Of a stretch of DNA of 64,000 nucleotides, positions 41,693-50,299 are shown one piece after another. Every line of letters starts with the position of its first letter. The first letter of the stretch is position 1. This DNA comes from Georgenia_B sunbinii. GTDB lineage: Bacteria; Actinomycetota; Actinomycetes; Actinomycetales; Actinomycetaceae. Made by a program: the position numbers and the translations under genes. The notes under the pieces were generated by a model. The model saw nothing but the letters and a program-made list of their open reading frames with translations, did not search any database and had not been told where the DNA came from. Where the stretch lies: assembly GCF_036421855.1 (NCBI RefSeq), contig NZ_JAZGOK010000005.1, one strand, 5' to 3'.

Positions 41693-43226
41693 GTGACCGT
41701 CATCGAGGACCGTCGCGCTGGTGCTGTGGTCACGGCCCAGGACGAGGCAGAGATGGCGTGGCTGGAGGCCATGGGCGACCTCGAGGAGCTGTTCGCCGGT
41801 CCCTGCCCCACCCCCGAGGAGCTCGCCGAGCTGCGAGAGCTGGAGATGGCTGCCCTGGGCCCCCAGCGGGTGGACCTGGTGAGCGTCGCCGCCTCGCTGC
41901 AGCAGACGCTCGCCGGGGTCGCGCTGGACCCGACCGGCGTCGTGACCGGTCTGTCCGAGGCCCAGCACCTCGACGCGGTTCGTGCCCTGGAGGACCTCAA
42001 GGCCGCCACCGCCGCCGCCCAAGCGGTGCTCGTCACCAGCTTCGAGCGGGCCCGACGTGACCGGGAGAAGGACGAGGGCGTGCGCGCTGCGCGCCGGGGC
42101 AAGGGCGTCAGCGCCGAGATCGCACTGGCCCGGCGCCTGTCCCCCCCACAAAGCCGGCCGCGAGCTCGCCCTGGCCAGGAAGATCGTCGCGGGCATGCCC
42201 CACACCCTGGCAGCGATGCGCACCGGCGCACTCAGCGAACGACGCGCCGGACTCCTCGCGGCAGAGACCGAGGCAATGGACGCCACCGAGCGGACCACCC
42301 TCGACGAGCAGGTGTGCACCGACCCGGCACGATTCGCCACCTGGGGCGACAAACGACTGACCGCCGAGGCCCGGCGCGCGGCCTACGAGCTCTCCCCCGA
42401 CGCCGCAGCCGAGCGCACCACCAAGGCCGCCAAGGACCGCCGGGTAACACTGCGCCCAGCAGCCCACGGCATGGCCTACCTCAGCGCACTACTGCCCGCC
42501 GCCCAAGCACTGACCTGCCACTCCACCCTCACCAGGGCCGCCGACTCCGCCATCGCCACCGGCGACCCCCGCGGCCGGGGCCAGCTCATGGCCGACACCC
42601 TGATCGGGCACGTCACCGGCCAGCTCGACAGCCCCGCCGTACCAGTCCAGGTCCAGCTCGTGATGACCGACCACGCCCTGCTCAACGACAGCAACGACCC
42701 CGCCGTGCTACCGGGCTACGGCACCGTCCCCGCCCCATGGGCCCGCGACCTCATCGCCCGCGCACTGGCCACCGACCGGCCCACCGGCGTCTGGCTCCGA
42801 CAGCTCTTCACCCACCCCACCACCGGCCAGCTCGTCGCGATGACCTCGCGCGCACGCACCGCACCCGCCGGCCTAGCCACCTTCATCACCCTGCGCGACG
42901 GCGCCACCTGCCGCACCGCCTGGTGCGACGCCCCCGTCCGCCACATCGACCACGTCGTACCCCACGCCCGCGGCGGCCCCACCACCGCCCCCAACCTGCA
43001 AGGACTCTGCGAACGCTGCAACTACATCAAAGAACTCCCCGGCTGGCAGGCCAGACTCGAAGGCGCCCTCGGCCGCCTCCCCGGCACCGCCCCACCAACA
43101 CCCCACCCCATCGGAGCCACCGGAGCCATCGGCACCGGATCCTCAGGCACCTGGCCCGCAGTGATCACCACCACCCCCACCGCCACCAGCTACACCACCC
43201 GACCACCACCAAACACCGGCCAGTAA
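41693..43226 (+). pseudogene. DUF222/HNH endonuclease gene (13E12 type), +1 frameshift in C7 tract
   Basis: The 5' part to about 42147 encodes MTVIEDRRAGAVVTAQDEAE and the DUF222 N-terminus. The 3' part continues in another frame with KAGRELALARKIVAGMPHTL, the DUF222 core, and an HNH nuclease (CRTAWCDAPVRHIDHVVPHARGG then LCERCN). The shift coincides with seven Cs at 42141-42147; six would restore the ARRLSPHKAG sequence typical of the family. It could be a true pseudogene, a sequencing error or phase-variable homopolymer. The GTG at 41693 has GGAGGTGA upstream. The family is a 13E12-type repeat element in actinomycetes. Confidence 0.85.
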
Positions 43227-43233
43227 GGCGCCA

Positions 43234-43259
43234 GGCGCCGCAGGACGACCTGCGGCGCC
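43234..43259. terminator. hairpin downstream of DUF222/HNH gene
   Basis: GGCGCCGCAGG and CCTGCGGCGCC form a perfect 11-bp stem with an ACGA loop, 7 nt after the stop codon; there is no T tract. Confidence 0.6.
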
Positions 43260-43384
43260 CCGCTCCCCACCACACATTGGCAGCCCGGTGGCGAAGCCGT
43301 CGTGGGGTTGACCCCGCCTGCTGGGCTCGGGCCGGGCCGTCGTCCCACACCAGAACCGACCTGTGACATCCGGCCGCGAGGCCG

Positions 43385-44338
43385 TCAGTTCGCCGCGCCG
43401 ACCATCCGCGCCACGGCCCGATCGGCGTCGGCAAAGATGAGGTCGGCGTTGACCTGCGCCGCCACCCGGGCGCCGTCGGCCGCGGCGGCGCCGACCTGCG
43501 CGGAGAGGTCCGTGGCGTTGCCGGCGACCCACACGCCGGGCACGGTGGTGCGACCCGTCGGATCGGCGGTGACGTAGGAGCCCATGGGGTGCTCCGTCGG
43601 CTCGATCCCGAGGCCCGCGAACGGCTCGATGCGCGCGACCATCCGCGACGCCACCACGACGGCTTCCACCGGGACGACCCGGCCGTCCTCCAGCCGGACA
43701 CCCCTGAGCTCGTCGCTCTCGACCTCGAGCCGCACGACGTCGCCCTCGATCACCGCGATGCCCAGCGCGTCGAGCTTCAACCGCTCATCCGCACTGATCG
43801 CCAGGTCACGGGCGAACAGCCGGACGTCGTCGCTCCACTGCCGGAACAGCAGTGCCTGGTGCACCGACATCGGGCCCGTACCGAGGACGCCGATCGCACG
43901 GTCACGCACCTCCCAGCCGTGGCAGTACGGGCAGTGGATCACCTGCTTGCCCCACAGCTCGGCGACGCCGGGGATCTCCGGCAGCTCGTCGAGGAGCCCC
44001 GTCGCGATCACCAGGCGCCGCGCACGGATGGTCACGCCGTCGGCGAGGGTGACCGCGAAGCCATCCGCGACGGCGACGGCGTCGACCACCTGGCCCGCGA
44101 CGATCTCGCCGCCGTAACCGGTGACCTCGTCGCGACCGCGCCGGAGCAGCTCCGCCGGACTGACGCCGTCGAGCCCCAGGAGGGCGTGCACCCCGTCGGC
44201 GGGCGCGTTCCGCGGCTGACCGCCGTCGACAACGGTCACCCGGCGCCGCGCCCGTGCCAACGTCAGCGCCGCGCCAAGTCCCGCCGCGCCACCTCCCACG
44301 ACCACCACGTCCTGCATCGTTCCTGCCGATTCAGTCAT
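43385..44338 (-). CDS. NAD(P)/FAD-dependent oxidoreductase, thioredoxin-reductase-like
   Basis: A 317-residue flavoprotein. It has the FAD GxGxxG region VVVVGGGAAGLGAALTLARA, the redox-type CPYCHGWE motif at about 140, an NAD(P)-binding GVLGTGPMSVH and the C-terminal FAD-contact GVWVAGNATDLSAQVG. Compared with true TrxR (CATC) its motif is CPYC. It probably acts on a disulfide partner or detoxification substrate. The ATG at 44336-44338 has GGAGGAG upstream. It is divergent from an XRE-cupin regulator, which likely controls it. Confidence 0.85.
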   Translation of the reverse strand: MTESAGTMQDVVVVGGGAAGLGAALTLARARRRVTVVDGGQPRNAPADGVHALLGLDGVSPAELLRRGRDEVTGYGGEIVAGQVVDAVAVADGFAVTLADGVTIRARRLVIATGLLDELPEIPGVAELWGKQVIHCPYCHGWEVRDRAIGVLGTGPMSVHQALLFRQWSDDVRLFARDLAISADERLKLDALGIAVIEGDVVRLEVESDELRGVRLEDGRVVPVEAVVVASRMVARIEPFAGLGIEPTEHPMGSYVTADPTGRTTVPGVWVAGNATDLSAQVGAAAADGARVAAQVNADLIFADADRAVARMVGAAN

Positions 44339-44412
44339 CTTGAGCTCCTCCGCGTGCCAGATCATGTACGTCGTCGATGGTGCACGCGGATGCGGCTGAT
44401 GTGCAAGCACTC

Positions 44413-44426
44413 TTGCCGAATGGCAA
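44413..44426. promoter_or_regulatory. candidate operator in divergent XRE-cupin/flavoprotein gap
   Basis: TTGCCGAATGGCAA, a perfect TTGCC/GGCAA dyad with a 4-nt spacer, lies 9 nt before the XRE-cupin ATG and 74 bp from the flavoprotein start. A repressor or activator site is plausible. Confidence 0.5.
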
Positions 44427-44435
44427 ACTAGCTGC

Positions 44436-45080
44436 ATGGACAACGCGATGGACAACGAGAGCAACCGCCTGGACCGCACCCTCGACGCCGTCGGGCCACG
44501 ACTGAAGCGCCTGCGACAGCGCCGCGAGATCACGCTGACGGACCTCGCGGCACGCACCGGCATCTCCGCGAGCACCCTCTCCCGGCTCGAGGCCGGCCTG
44601 CGACGCCCCACCCTCGAGCAGCTGCTGCCGCTCGCCCGGGTCTACGGAGCGACCCTCGACGAGCTGGTCGACGCACCACCCACCGGCGACCCCCGGATCA
44701 ACCTCCGGCCGGTCACCCTCAAGGGCGGCATGGTGGCACTGCCCCTCACCCGCCGGCCGGGCGGCATCCAGGCGTACAAGTTCATCGTGCCGGCCGGGCG
44801 GGACGACCAGGTCCCCGAGCCGCGCACCCACGAGGGGCACGACTGGGTGTACGTCCTCAACGGCACGCTGCGCCTCGTCCTCGGCGAGCACGACCTGCGC
44901 CTCGAGCCCGGCGAGGCCGCCGAGTTCGACACCCGCACCCCGCACTGGTTCGGCGCCACCAGCGCCGGACCGGTGGAGTACCTCAGCCTCATCGGCAAGC
45001 AGGGCGAGCGAGCACACCTACGAGCCGCGCCGACGGCGGAGGCTTCCCCGGCGGCAGCGGCGGCGACGCCGGAAGACTAG
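44436..45080 (+). CDS. XRE-family regulator with cupin domain
   Basis: A 214-residue protein with an N-terminal helix-turn-helix at about 20-75 (LKRLRQRREITLTDLAARTG, SASTLSRLEAGLRRPTLEQL) and a C-terminal cupin at about 110-190 (THEGHDWVYVLNGTLRLVLG; LEPGEAAEFDTRTPHWF). This fold is common for sensors of small metabolites. It is divergent from the flavoprotein gene, with a shared gap of 97 nt that contains a dyad. ATG at 44436; alternatives at 44448 are possible. Confidence 0.87.
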   Translation: MDNAMDNESNRLDRTLDAVGPRLKRLRQRREITLTDLAARTGISASTLSRLEAGLRRPTLEQLLPLARVYGATLDELVDAPPTGDPRINLRPVTLKGGMVALPLTRRPGGIQAYKFIVPAGRDDQVPEPRTHEGHDWVYVLNGTLRLVLGEHDLRLEPGEAAEFDTRTPHWFGATSAGPVEYLSLIGKQGERAHLRAAPTAEASPAAAAATPED

Positions 45081-45119
45081 AGACCCTCCGACCACGCGCC
45101 GCCGCGAACCCCACCACCG

Positions 45120-46378
45120 TCACAGCTCCCGCTCGGCGAGCTCCCGGAAGTCGTCCGGCACACCGGCCGCACGGCCGAGCGTCGCCGGCAGGTATCCGAC
45201 GGCGGAGCGCCCGAACCGGTCACGGATCGCGTCCATCGAGTGGTCCAGCGCCCACCGCGCGGCGCCGGTCTGCGAGCCCGGCCGCCACGGGTCGGGCGGT
45301 GGCAGCGGCAGCTCGAGCTGAATCGCCTCCTGGGCCGTCAAGTTGGACACCGAGATGCCCAGCAGGGTCACCTCGACCGGGCCGTCCGGCTCATCGTCGA
45401 GCGCCTGCCACACCAGCCGCTCGGAAACCTCGGTGAGCGTGAGAGTCGAGGAGATCGGCGCCGCCAGCGTGTGGGAACGGGTGACGGCGCGCATGGCGAG
45501 GAACCGCACCCGCACGGTGACGGTGCGCCCCGCCCGCTCCTTGGCCCGCAGCCGGCCCGCCACCCGCTCGGCGAGATGGCTGAGAACCTCGCGCACCAGC
45601 TCGGGCGTCGCCACCCGGCGGCCGGTCGCCGACTGCGCGCCGACCGAGCTGGCCCGGGCCGACGCCGTCACTCGACGTGCGTCCTCGTTGTTCGCGCGGC
45701 TGTGGAGCGTGCCGCCAGTGGCCCGGCCCAGCATCCGCTCCACCGTCGACCTGTCAGTCTCCGCGAGGTCGCCGATGGTGTGGATGCCGCGGTCGGCAAG
45801 ACGCTGCTTGGTCACCGGCCCCACGCCCCAGATGAGACCGACCGACAACGGTGCGAGGAAGCTCCGCTCGTCGGCCGGCTCGACGACGACCAGACCGTCC
45901 GGCTTGGCAACCTGCGAGGCGATCTTGGCCAGGTGCTTGGTACGCGCCGCGCCCACCGAGATGGGCAGCCCGACCTCGTCGCGCACCCGGCTGCGGATGA
46001 GTGCGGCGATGGTCGCCGGCGGGCCGAACAGGTGCGTGGAGCCGGCGACGTCGAGGAACGCCTCGTCGATGGAGACCCGCTGCACCAGCGGCGTCATGTC
46101 GCCCAGGATCGCCATGACGTCGTCGGCGAGCGGCTGGTAGCGCGCGAAGTTCCCGGGGACGAACGTCAGGCCGGGGCACAGCTGCGCCGCACGCCACCCC
46201 GCCATGCCCCCGGCAACGCCGTGCGCCTTGGCCTCGTAGGAGGCGGCGAGGACCACTCCCCACGAGCGCTGCCGCCGACAGCGATCGGCCGACCACGAAG
46301 GGCAGGCTCGAGGAGCTGCTCGACCGAGGCGTAGAACGCGTCGAGGTCGGCGTGGAGGATGGTCGGTCCGGTGGACAC
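45120..46378 (-). pseudogene. dinB: DNA polymerase IV (Y-family), frameshifted
   Basis: The 5' end (46378-46263) encodes VSTGPTILHADLDAFYASVE, the catalytic Asp region of a Y-family polymerase, then GGSARG. The remaining gene (from about 46255) is in another frame with GVVLAASYEAKAHG, SIDEAFLDVAG (catalytic SIDE), HhH-like LIWGVGPVTKQRLADRGIHT and the little-finger domain. The sequence near 46254-46263 has about one G fewer than expected. Both halves are otherwise intact, so error or recent mutation is likely. The GTG start at 46376-46378 is close to a LexA box (46392-46407), consistent with SOS-inducible translesion synthesis. Confidence 0.85.
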
Positions 46379-46391
46379 AGCCGAAGCATAC

Positions 46392-46407
46392 TCGAACGCG
46401 CGTTCGA
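46392..46407. promoter_or_regulatory. LexA (SOS) box
   Basis: TCGAACGCGCGTTCGA is a perfect 16-bp palindrome matching the actinobacterial/Gram-positive SOS consensus TCGAAC-N4-GTTCGA. It lies 13 nt before the dinB start, so LexA would block its promoter. Confidence 0.9.
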
Positions 46408-46462
46408 CAGCATCGATGGCAGGCCAAGGCAATCCCGAGGCCTTCGCCCCGACGTCAGCCGG

Positions 46463-46870
46463 TCACTCCTCGACGGCGGCGACCGCCTCGATCTCGACGA
46501 GCTGATCGTCGTAGCCGAGCACGGTCACCCCCATGAGGGTGCTCGGCACATCGTGCTCGCCAAAAGCATCACGTACGACCTCCCACGCGGCCACCAGGTC
46601 CGCTTGCTGCGAGGACGCGACGAGCACGCGGGTGCTGATCACGTCCGTGATCGAGGCGCCGGCATCGTCGAGAGCCGCGCGCAGGTTGGCCACCGCCTGG
46701 GCTGCTTGGCCGGCGTAGTCGCCAACGGCGACCGTCCGCCCGTCGGCGTCCAGCGGGCACGAGCCGGCCAGGAAGACGAACCGAGTACCTGCTGGCGCGG
46801 TGGCGGCGTACGCGTACTCCGCGACGTCGGAGAGGGTGCGGGACCGGATGAGCTCGACAAGAGATGGCAT
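46463..46870 (-). CDS. RidA-family protein
   Basis: A 135-residue RidA/YjgF/YER057c-type protein: AEYAYAATAPAGTRFVFLAG, SCPLDADGRTVAVGDYAGQA, ALDDAGASITDVISTRVLVA and FGEHDVPSTLMGV. The usual catalytic Arg is supplied in STRVLVAS. Family members hydrolyse reactive enamine/imine intermediates; here substrate is unknown. It follows the PEP-mutase-family gene by 22 nt on the same strand. Confidence 0.85.
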   Translation of the reverse strand: MPSLVELIRSRTLSDVAEYAYAATAPAGTRFVFLAGSCPLDADGRTVAVGDYAGQAAQAVANLRAALDDAGASITDVISTRVLVASSQQADLVAAWEVVRDAFGEHDVPSTLMGVTVLGYDDQLVEIEAVAAVEE

Positions 46871-46879
46871 GGGCCCGGC

Positions 46880-46905
46880 TCAGTTGAGCGCGTCAGTTGA
46901 GCGCG
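46880..46905. repeat. tandem 13-bp duplication at a gene end
   Basis: TCAGTTGAGCGCG occurs twice in direct succession (46880-46892, 46893-46905). The second copy encodes the final residues and the stop of the PEP-mutase-family gene; the first is its non-coding duplicate. Confidence 0.8.
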
Positions 46906-47696
46906 CGCGTCGACGACGGGATCACGCCGTCGGCGTACAGGCTCTGCGCCACGTCCTGGAGTGCGGTGAGAGCGACGCGCTGGGTGGTCGGCCCGTAGGA
47001 GATGCGGGCGACACCGAGCGCTTCGTACTCCTCGGCGGTGAGCGCGCCGGGCAGCCCGATCACGCTGACCTTGCGCTCCCCGATACCCTCCACCAGCTGC
47101 CGGGTGACGTCGGCGTCGAGCACCCCGGGCACAAAGACGATGTCGGCACCCGCCGCGAGGTACGCCCGGCCGCGCTCGATCGCGTCGGCGATCGAGTCCG
47201 CAACCGGCCGGTCGCCCGCGCGGACGAACGCGTCGGTCCGCGCGTTCAGGGAGAACGGCACTCCCTCGGCCGCACCCGCGGCAACGATCGCCTCGACCCG
47301 CGCCGCCGCCTCGGCGACCGGACGCAGCCGGTCCTCGACGTTCGCGCCGACGATACCCACGCCGATCGCCCGGCGGGTGGTCTCGCCGGCATCCTCGTAG
47401 CCGTCGTCGAGGTCGGCGGACACCGGCACCTCGCCGGCGGCGTCGACGATGCGCCCGACCATGTCGAGCGTGAGGTCGAACGGGATGGTGCCGTCCGGGT
47501 ACCCGAAGGTGGCGGCGATCGAGTGCCCCGCCGTGGCCAGGGCCCTGGTCTCGGGCAGCGCGAGGATCGCCTTCGCAGACACCACGTCCCACACGTTCAC
47601 CACCCGGAGGATCTCGGGCTCCGCGTGCAGCGCGGAGAGGGTGCGCGCCCGACCGGCCCGCGACGTCGTGTGCTCGTTCGTTACCTGGGATGTCAT
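46893..47696 (-). CDS. isocitrate lyase/PEP mutase family protein
   Basis: A 267-residue protein of the PEP mutase/isocitrate lyase superfamily (oxaloacetate hydrolase-like, PrpB-like). Family marks are VVNVWDVVSAKAILALPETR, VSADLDDGYEDAGETTRRAI, GANVEDRLRPV, SLNARTDAF and ADIVFVPGVLD. It lacks the KKCGH Cys loop of isocitrate lyase. A C-C bond or P-C bond lyase function on a 2-oxo acid is possible. A TAGCCT -10-like box is at 47703-47708, 6 nt from the ATG. Confidence 0.85.
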   Translation of the reverse strand: MTSQVTNEHTTSRAGRARTLSALHAEPEILRVVNVWDVVSAKAILALPETRALATAGHSIAATFGYPDGTIPFDLTLDMVGRIVDAAGEVPVSADLDDGYEDAGETTRRAIGVGIVGANVEDRLRPVAEAAARVEAIVAAGAAEGVPFSLNARTDAFVRAGDRPVADSIADAIERGRAYLAAGADIVFVPGVLDADVTRQLVEGIGERKVSVIGLPGALTAEEYEALGVARISYGPTTQRVALTALQDVAQSLYADGVIPSSTRALN

Positions 47697-47776
47697 GACG
47701 TCAGGCTACGGGGTGGTGGGGGACGGGGACAGTGCCCGCAAGCCTGATCGATCCATCCGCCGACGGCGCGATCCGC

Positions 47777-48463
47777 TCAGGCCACCCCGCGCGCCTGCGC
47801 GTTGGCGAGCGCGTCGACGATGTCGTTGAACTCGTCCCCGGAGTGGCCGCGGACCCACTCAAACTCGGTGCGGCCGCGGCGCGACTGCAGGGCGGCGTCG
47901 AGGCGCTTGACCAGCTCGAGGTTCTCCGGCGGGTTCCCGTCGCCCTTCTTCCAGCCGCGACGCTTCCAGCCGGGCAGCCACTTGGTGGCCATGTCGATGA
48001 CGTACTTGGCGTCGGCGCGGATCAGGATGTCGCCGTCCGGACCGGCGTAGTCGAGGGCCTCGATGACGGCGCTCATCTCGCCGATGTTGTTGGTGCCGTG
48101 GTCGAAGCGCCCCGCGCCGGTCTGCCGGGTGCGCTGGTCGACCCACGCCCAGCCGGTGGGGCCAGGGTTGCGGATGGCCGACCCGTCGGTGGCGATGATC
48201 TTGTCGAACGCCGAGTAGTCGCGGGCGGGCGGGGCGGGCGGCAGCTGCGCGCCGCCGAGCAGCTCGAGCACCTCGGTGGTGCGCCACGTGTAGAACGTCT
48301 CCCCGGTGCGCATCTTCGCGGGCTTCGCCAGATCCCGCTCGAGCGCCTGCGCGGTAGCGGCGGCGCCGTCCTTGAGACCGAGCCTGGTCAGCTCGGTGCC
48401 GACCTGCCGGGCGGTCATGCCGAGCTGCTTGCCCAGGACGGTCTGGGTCGACCATGCGGCCAC
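47777..48463 (-). CDS. RNase H (HI-type) with N-terminal extension
   Basis: A 228-residue protein with a C-terminal RNase HI domain at about 85-225: first catalytic Asp in IATDGSAIRNPGPTGW, Glu in NNIGEMSAVIEALDYA, Asp in IRADAKYVID, and last Asp in HSGDEFNDIVDALANA. About 85 residues at the N-terminus (KQLGMTARQVGTELTRLGLK) look helical and HTH-like (HTH marR/phage-antirepressor style). It should degrade RNA in RNA-DNA hybrids. Start GTG at 48461-48463. Confidence 0.87.
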   Translation of the reverse strand: MAAWSTQTVLGKQLGMTARQVGTELTRLGLKDGAAATAQALERDLAKPAKMRTGETFYTWRTTEVLELLGGAQLPPAPPARDYSAFDKIIATDGSAIRNPGPTGWAWVDQRTRQTGAGRFDHGTNNIGEMSAVIEALDYAGPDGDILIRADAKYVIDMATKWLPGWKRRGWKKGDGNPPENLELVKRLDAALQSRRGRTEFEWVRGHSGDEFNDIVDALANAQARGVA

Positions 48464-48555
48464 GGGGTGCTCCTTGCGTCGTGAGGCGTGTCTGCCACCG
48501 TCCTACGCCGAAGCCGGCGGCGCGAGCAGGCACCACGCCGGGGCGGCGGCGGGAA

Positions 48556-48585
48556 GTGGCCGAGGCCACCCCGGGCTCGGCCCGG
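48556..48585. terminator. double hairpin downstream of MBL-fold gene
   Basis: Two adjacent short dyads: GTGGCC-GA-GGCCAC (48556-48569) and CCGGGC-TCG-GCCCGG (48571-48585). They sit in the 127-bp gap after the MBL-fold gene stop at 48591 and before the RNase H gene. Confidence 0.4.
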
Positions 48586-48590
48586 CAGGG

Positions 48591-49427
48591 CTATCGCGGC
48601 GCTGCGGTAGCCGTTCCGGTCTGGTCGTCGTGGTCGCCCCGCACCCACGCGATGTGCCGTTGCGCGGAGCGCGCGACGGCGTCGCGGGCGCCGGTCTCAA
48701 TGGTGTTGGCGAAGTTGCCGACGATCCGGTCGAACTCGAGCTCGGCCAGCCGGTCGGCGATGCGGCGGACGACCGCTGCGGAGAGCGGGATCTTGTTCGG
48801 GTAGCTGCGCATGAACCCCACCGAGGTGCGGTCCGGGTTCGGGAAGACGGTGTCACCGCTGAGGACGACGCCGCGTCCGCCGGCCCCGTCGCGCCAGTGC
48901 GCGATCGCGCTGCCGGCGAAGTGGCCACCGATCCGATGGATGCTCAGCCCGGGAGCGACCGTCCGGGAGTCGCCGAACAGCTCGATGCGCTCCGACCGGC
49001 GCCCGAGCCACTGCTCGTCCGCCTGGCAGACGAGCACCGGCGCGTCGAGCGCCTCACCCCATGACAGCTGGGCGCCGAACATGTGCGGATGGCTGGCCGC
49101 CACCCCGAGCACCGGGCCACGGGCGCGGACCCGCGCGACCGTCTCGTCGTCGAGGTAGCCCGGCGGGTCCCACAGCAGCGAGCCGGTCGGGGTGGTGACC
49201 AGCTGGGCGGTCTGACCGATCCCGACGGACGGCTCGGTGCTGATCGCGGCACGTCCCGGCTCCGGGTCGGACCACCGCAGCCGCTGGCCGGCGGCGCGCA
49301 GCGTGGCGAGGTCGGTCCACCGCTGCCCCTCGGCGGGCACCCACTGCCGCTCGTCGGCGCAGATCGGACACACCTCGGGGGTGGGCTCGTCGTACTCGAC
49401 GGCGCACGTGGCACAGCTGACGGACAT
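48591..49427 (-). CDS. metallo-beta-lactamase-fold protein with N-terminal zinc-ribbon
   Basis: A 278-residue protein. The N-terminus has CATC and CPIC pairs (residues 5-24) that form a zinc-ribbon. The rest resembles MBL-fold hydrolases: SHPHMFGAQLSWGEALDAPV, GGHFAGSAIAHW, LSGDTVFPNPDRTSVGFMRS and WVRGDHDDQ. Typical HxHxDH is replaced by SHPHMFG, so activity is uncertain. No partner genes identify a pathway. Confidence 0.78.
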   Translation of the reverse strand: MSVSCATCAVEYDEPTPEVCPICADERQWVPAEGQRWTDLATLRAAGQRLRWSDPEPGRAAISTEPSVGIGQTAQLVTTPTGSLLWDPPGYLDDETVARVRARGPVLGVAASHPHMFGAQLSWGEALDAPVLVCQADEQWLGRRSERIELFGDSRTVAPGLSIHRIGGHFAGSAIAHWRDGAGGRGVVLSGDTVFPNPDRTSVGFMRSYPNKIPLSAAVVRRIADRLAELEFDRIVGNFANTIETGARDAVARSAQRHIAWVRGDHDDQTGTATAAPR

Positions 49428-49453
49428 CGGTCCACCGGCCAATCCTGCGGGTC

Positions 49454-49783
49454 TCAGTAGCTCGCGCCGCCGATCGCGAGCAGTCCACCGATGACGACGA
49501 AGAACAGGATGATCTGGCCGATACCGAACACGAGGGCGATCCAGCCGAGCACCTTGCCCGCCGTCGCAGGCTTGTTCATCTTCTCTGCCTTGCTGGCCTG
49601 CCAGATCGCTAGCGGGCCAAAAACCAGCCCGAAGAAGAACAGCCCGATGATGCCGAAGATGAGGCTCAGCTGCGCGGTCTTCTCGGCGACCATCGACTCG
49701 GTGGAGTACGTCGTGTGCGCCGGCGGGCCGTGGTAGACCGGCGGGCCGCTGTACTGCGGCTGATCCTGGGGGAACTGGGACAT
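49454..49783 (-). CDS. DUF4190-like small membrane protein
   Basis: A 109-residue protein with a Pro/Tyr-rich cytosolic start (MSQFPQDQPQYSGPPVYHGP) and two helices at about 40-63 (LSLIFGIIGLFFFGLVFGPL) and 80-105 (LGWIALVFGIGQIILFFVVI), separated by a basic loop. This is the DUF4190 layout. Function is unknown. Confidence 0.82.
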   Translation of the reverse strand: MSQFPQDQPQYSGPPVYHGPPAHTTYSTESMVAEKTAQLSLIFGIIGLFFFGLVFGPLAIWQASKAEKMNKPATAGKVLGWIALVFGIGQIILFFVVIGGLLAIGGASY

Positions 49784-49879
49784 GGAGGGGTAGTCGCCTT
49801 CGTCGTCGGGGCCGATCCATTCCGATCAGCACGACCTTATCGGTCGAGCCGCACTACCGTGATGGAACCGGCGATGCCC

Positions 49880-50299
49880 TCAGCCGCCGGGAACGGTGTC
49901 GGCGGCGGCGTAGTTGGGCGTCAGTGCCGTGAGTCGGCAGCGCCAGCGGCCGTCGCGCCGGACGAAGACGTCCGTGGTCCACTCGTCGACGCTGAACGGC
50001 TCGCCCCGCCACTGCCCTCGGTTGGTGCCGTGCGAGACGACGACGGCGAGCGTCCCCTCGCGCCGCACCGAGAGCACCTCGAAGGCCATCTGCGAGTGGG
50101 TGAGGCTGCCGTCGCGTACGACGGCGAGGAAGCCGTCGCTCGGCGCGGGGCCGCTGTCGGGACCGATGATCTCCCAGTCCGGCTCGGCGAACTGCTCGAT
50201 GCGGTCGGCGTCGTCCGCCACGATGGCGTCCGCCCAGTCGTCGAGCAGTGCCTGGAACTCGCGGCGGTCGGGGTCGTCGGTCGGGTGCCTGGCTGTCAT
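49880..50299 (-). CDS. SnoaL/DUF4440-like (NTF2-fold) protein
   Basis: A 139-residue NTF2-like protein: FQALLDDWADAIVADDADRI EQF style start, then WEIIGPDSGPAPSDGFLAVV and VFVRRDGRWRCRLTALTP. The family includes hydratases/isomerases and ligand binders. The ATG at 50297-50299 overlaps the preceding glucose-6-phosphate dehydrogenase stop by 4 nt, so they form an operon. Confidence 0.8.
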   Translation of the reverse strand: MTARHPTDDPDRREFQALLDDWADAIVADDADRIEQFAEPDWEIIGPDSGPAPSDGFLAVVRDGSLTHSQMAFEVLSVRREGTLAVVVSHGTNRGQWRGEPFSVDEWTTDVFVRRDGRWRCRLTALTPNYAAADTVPGG

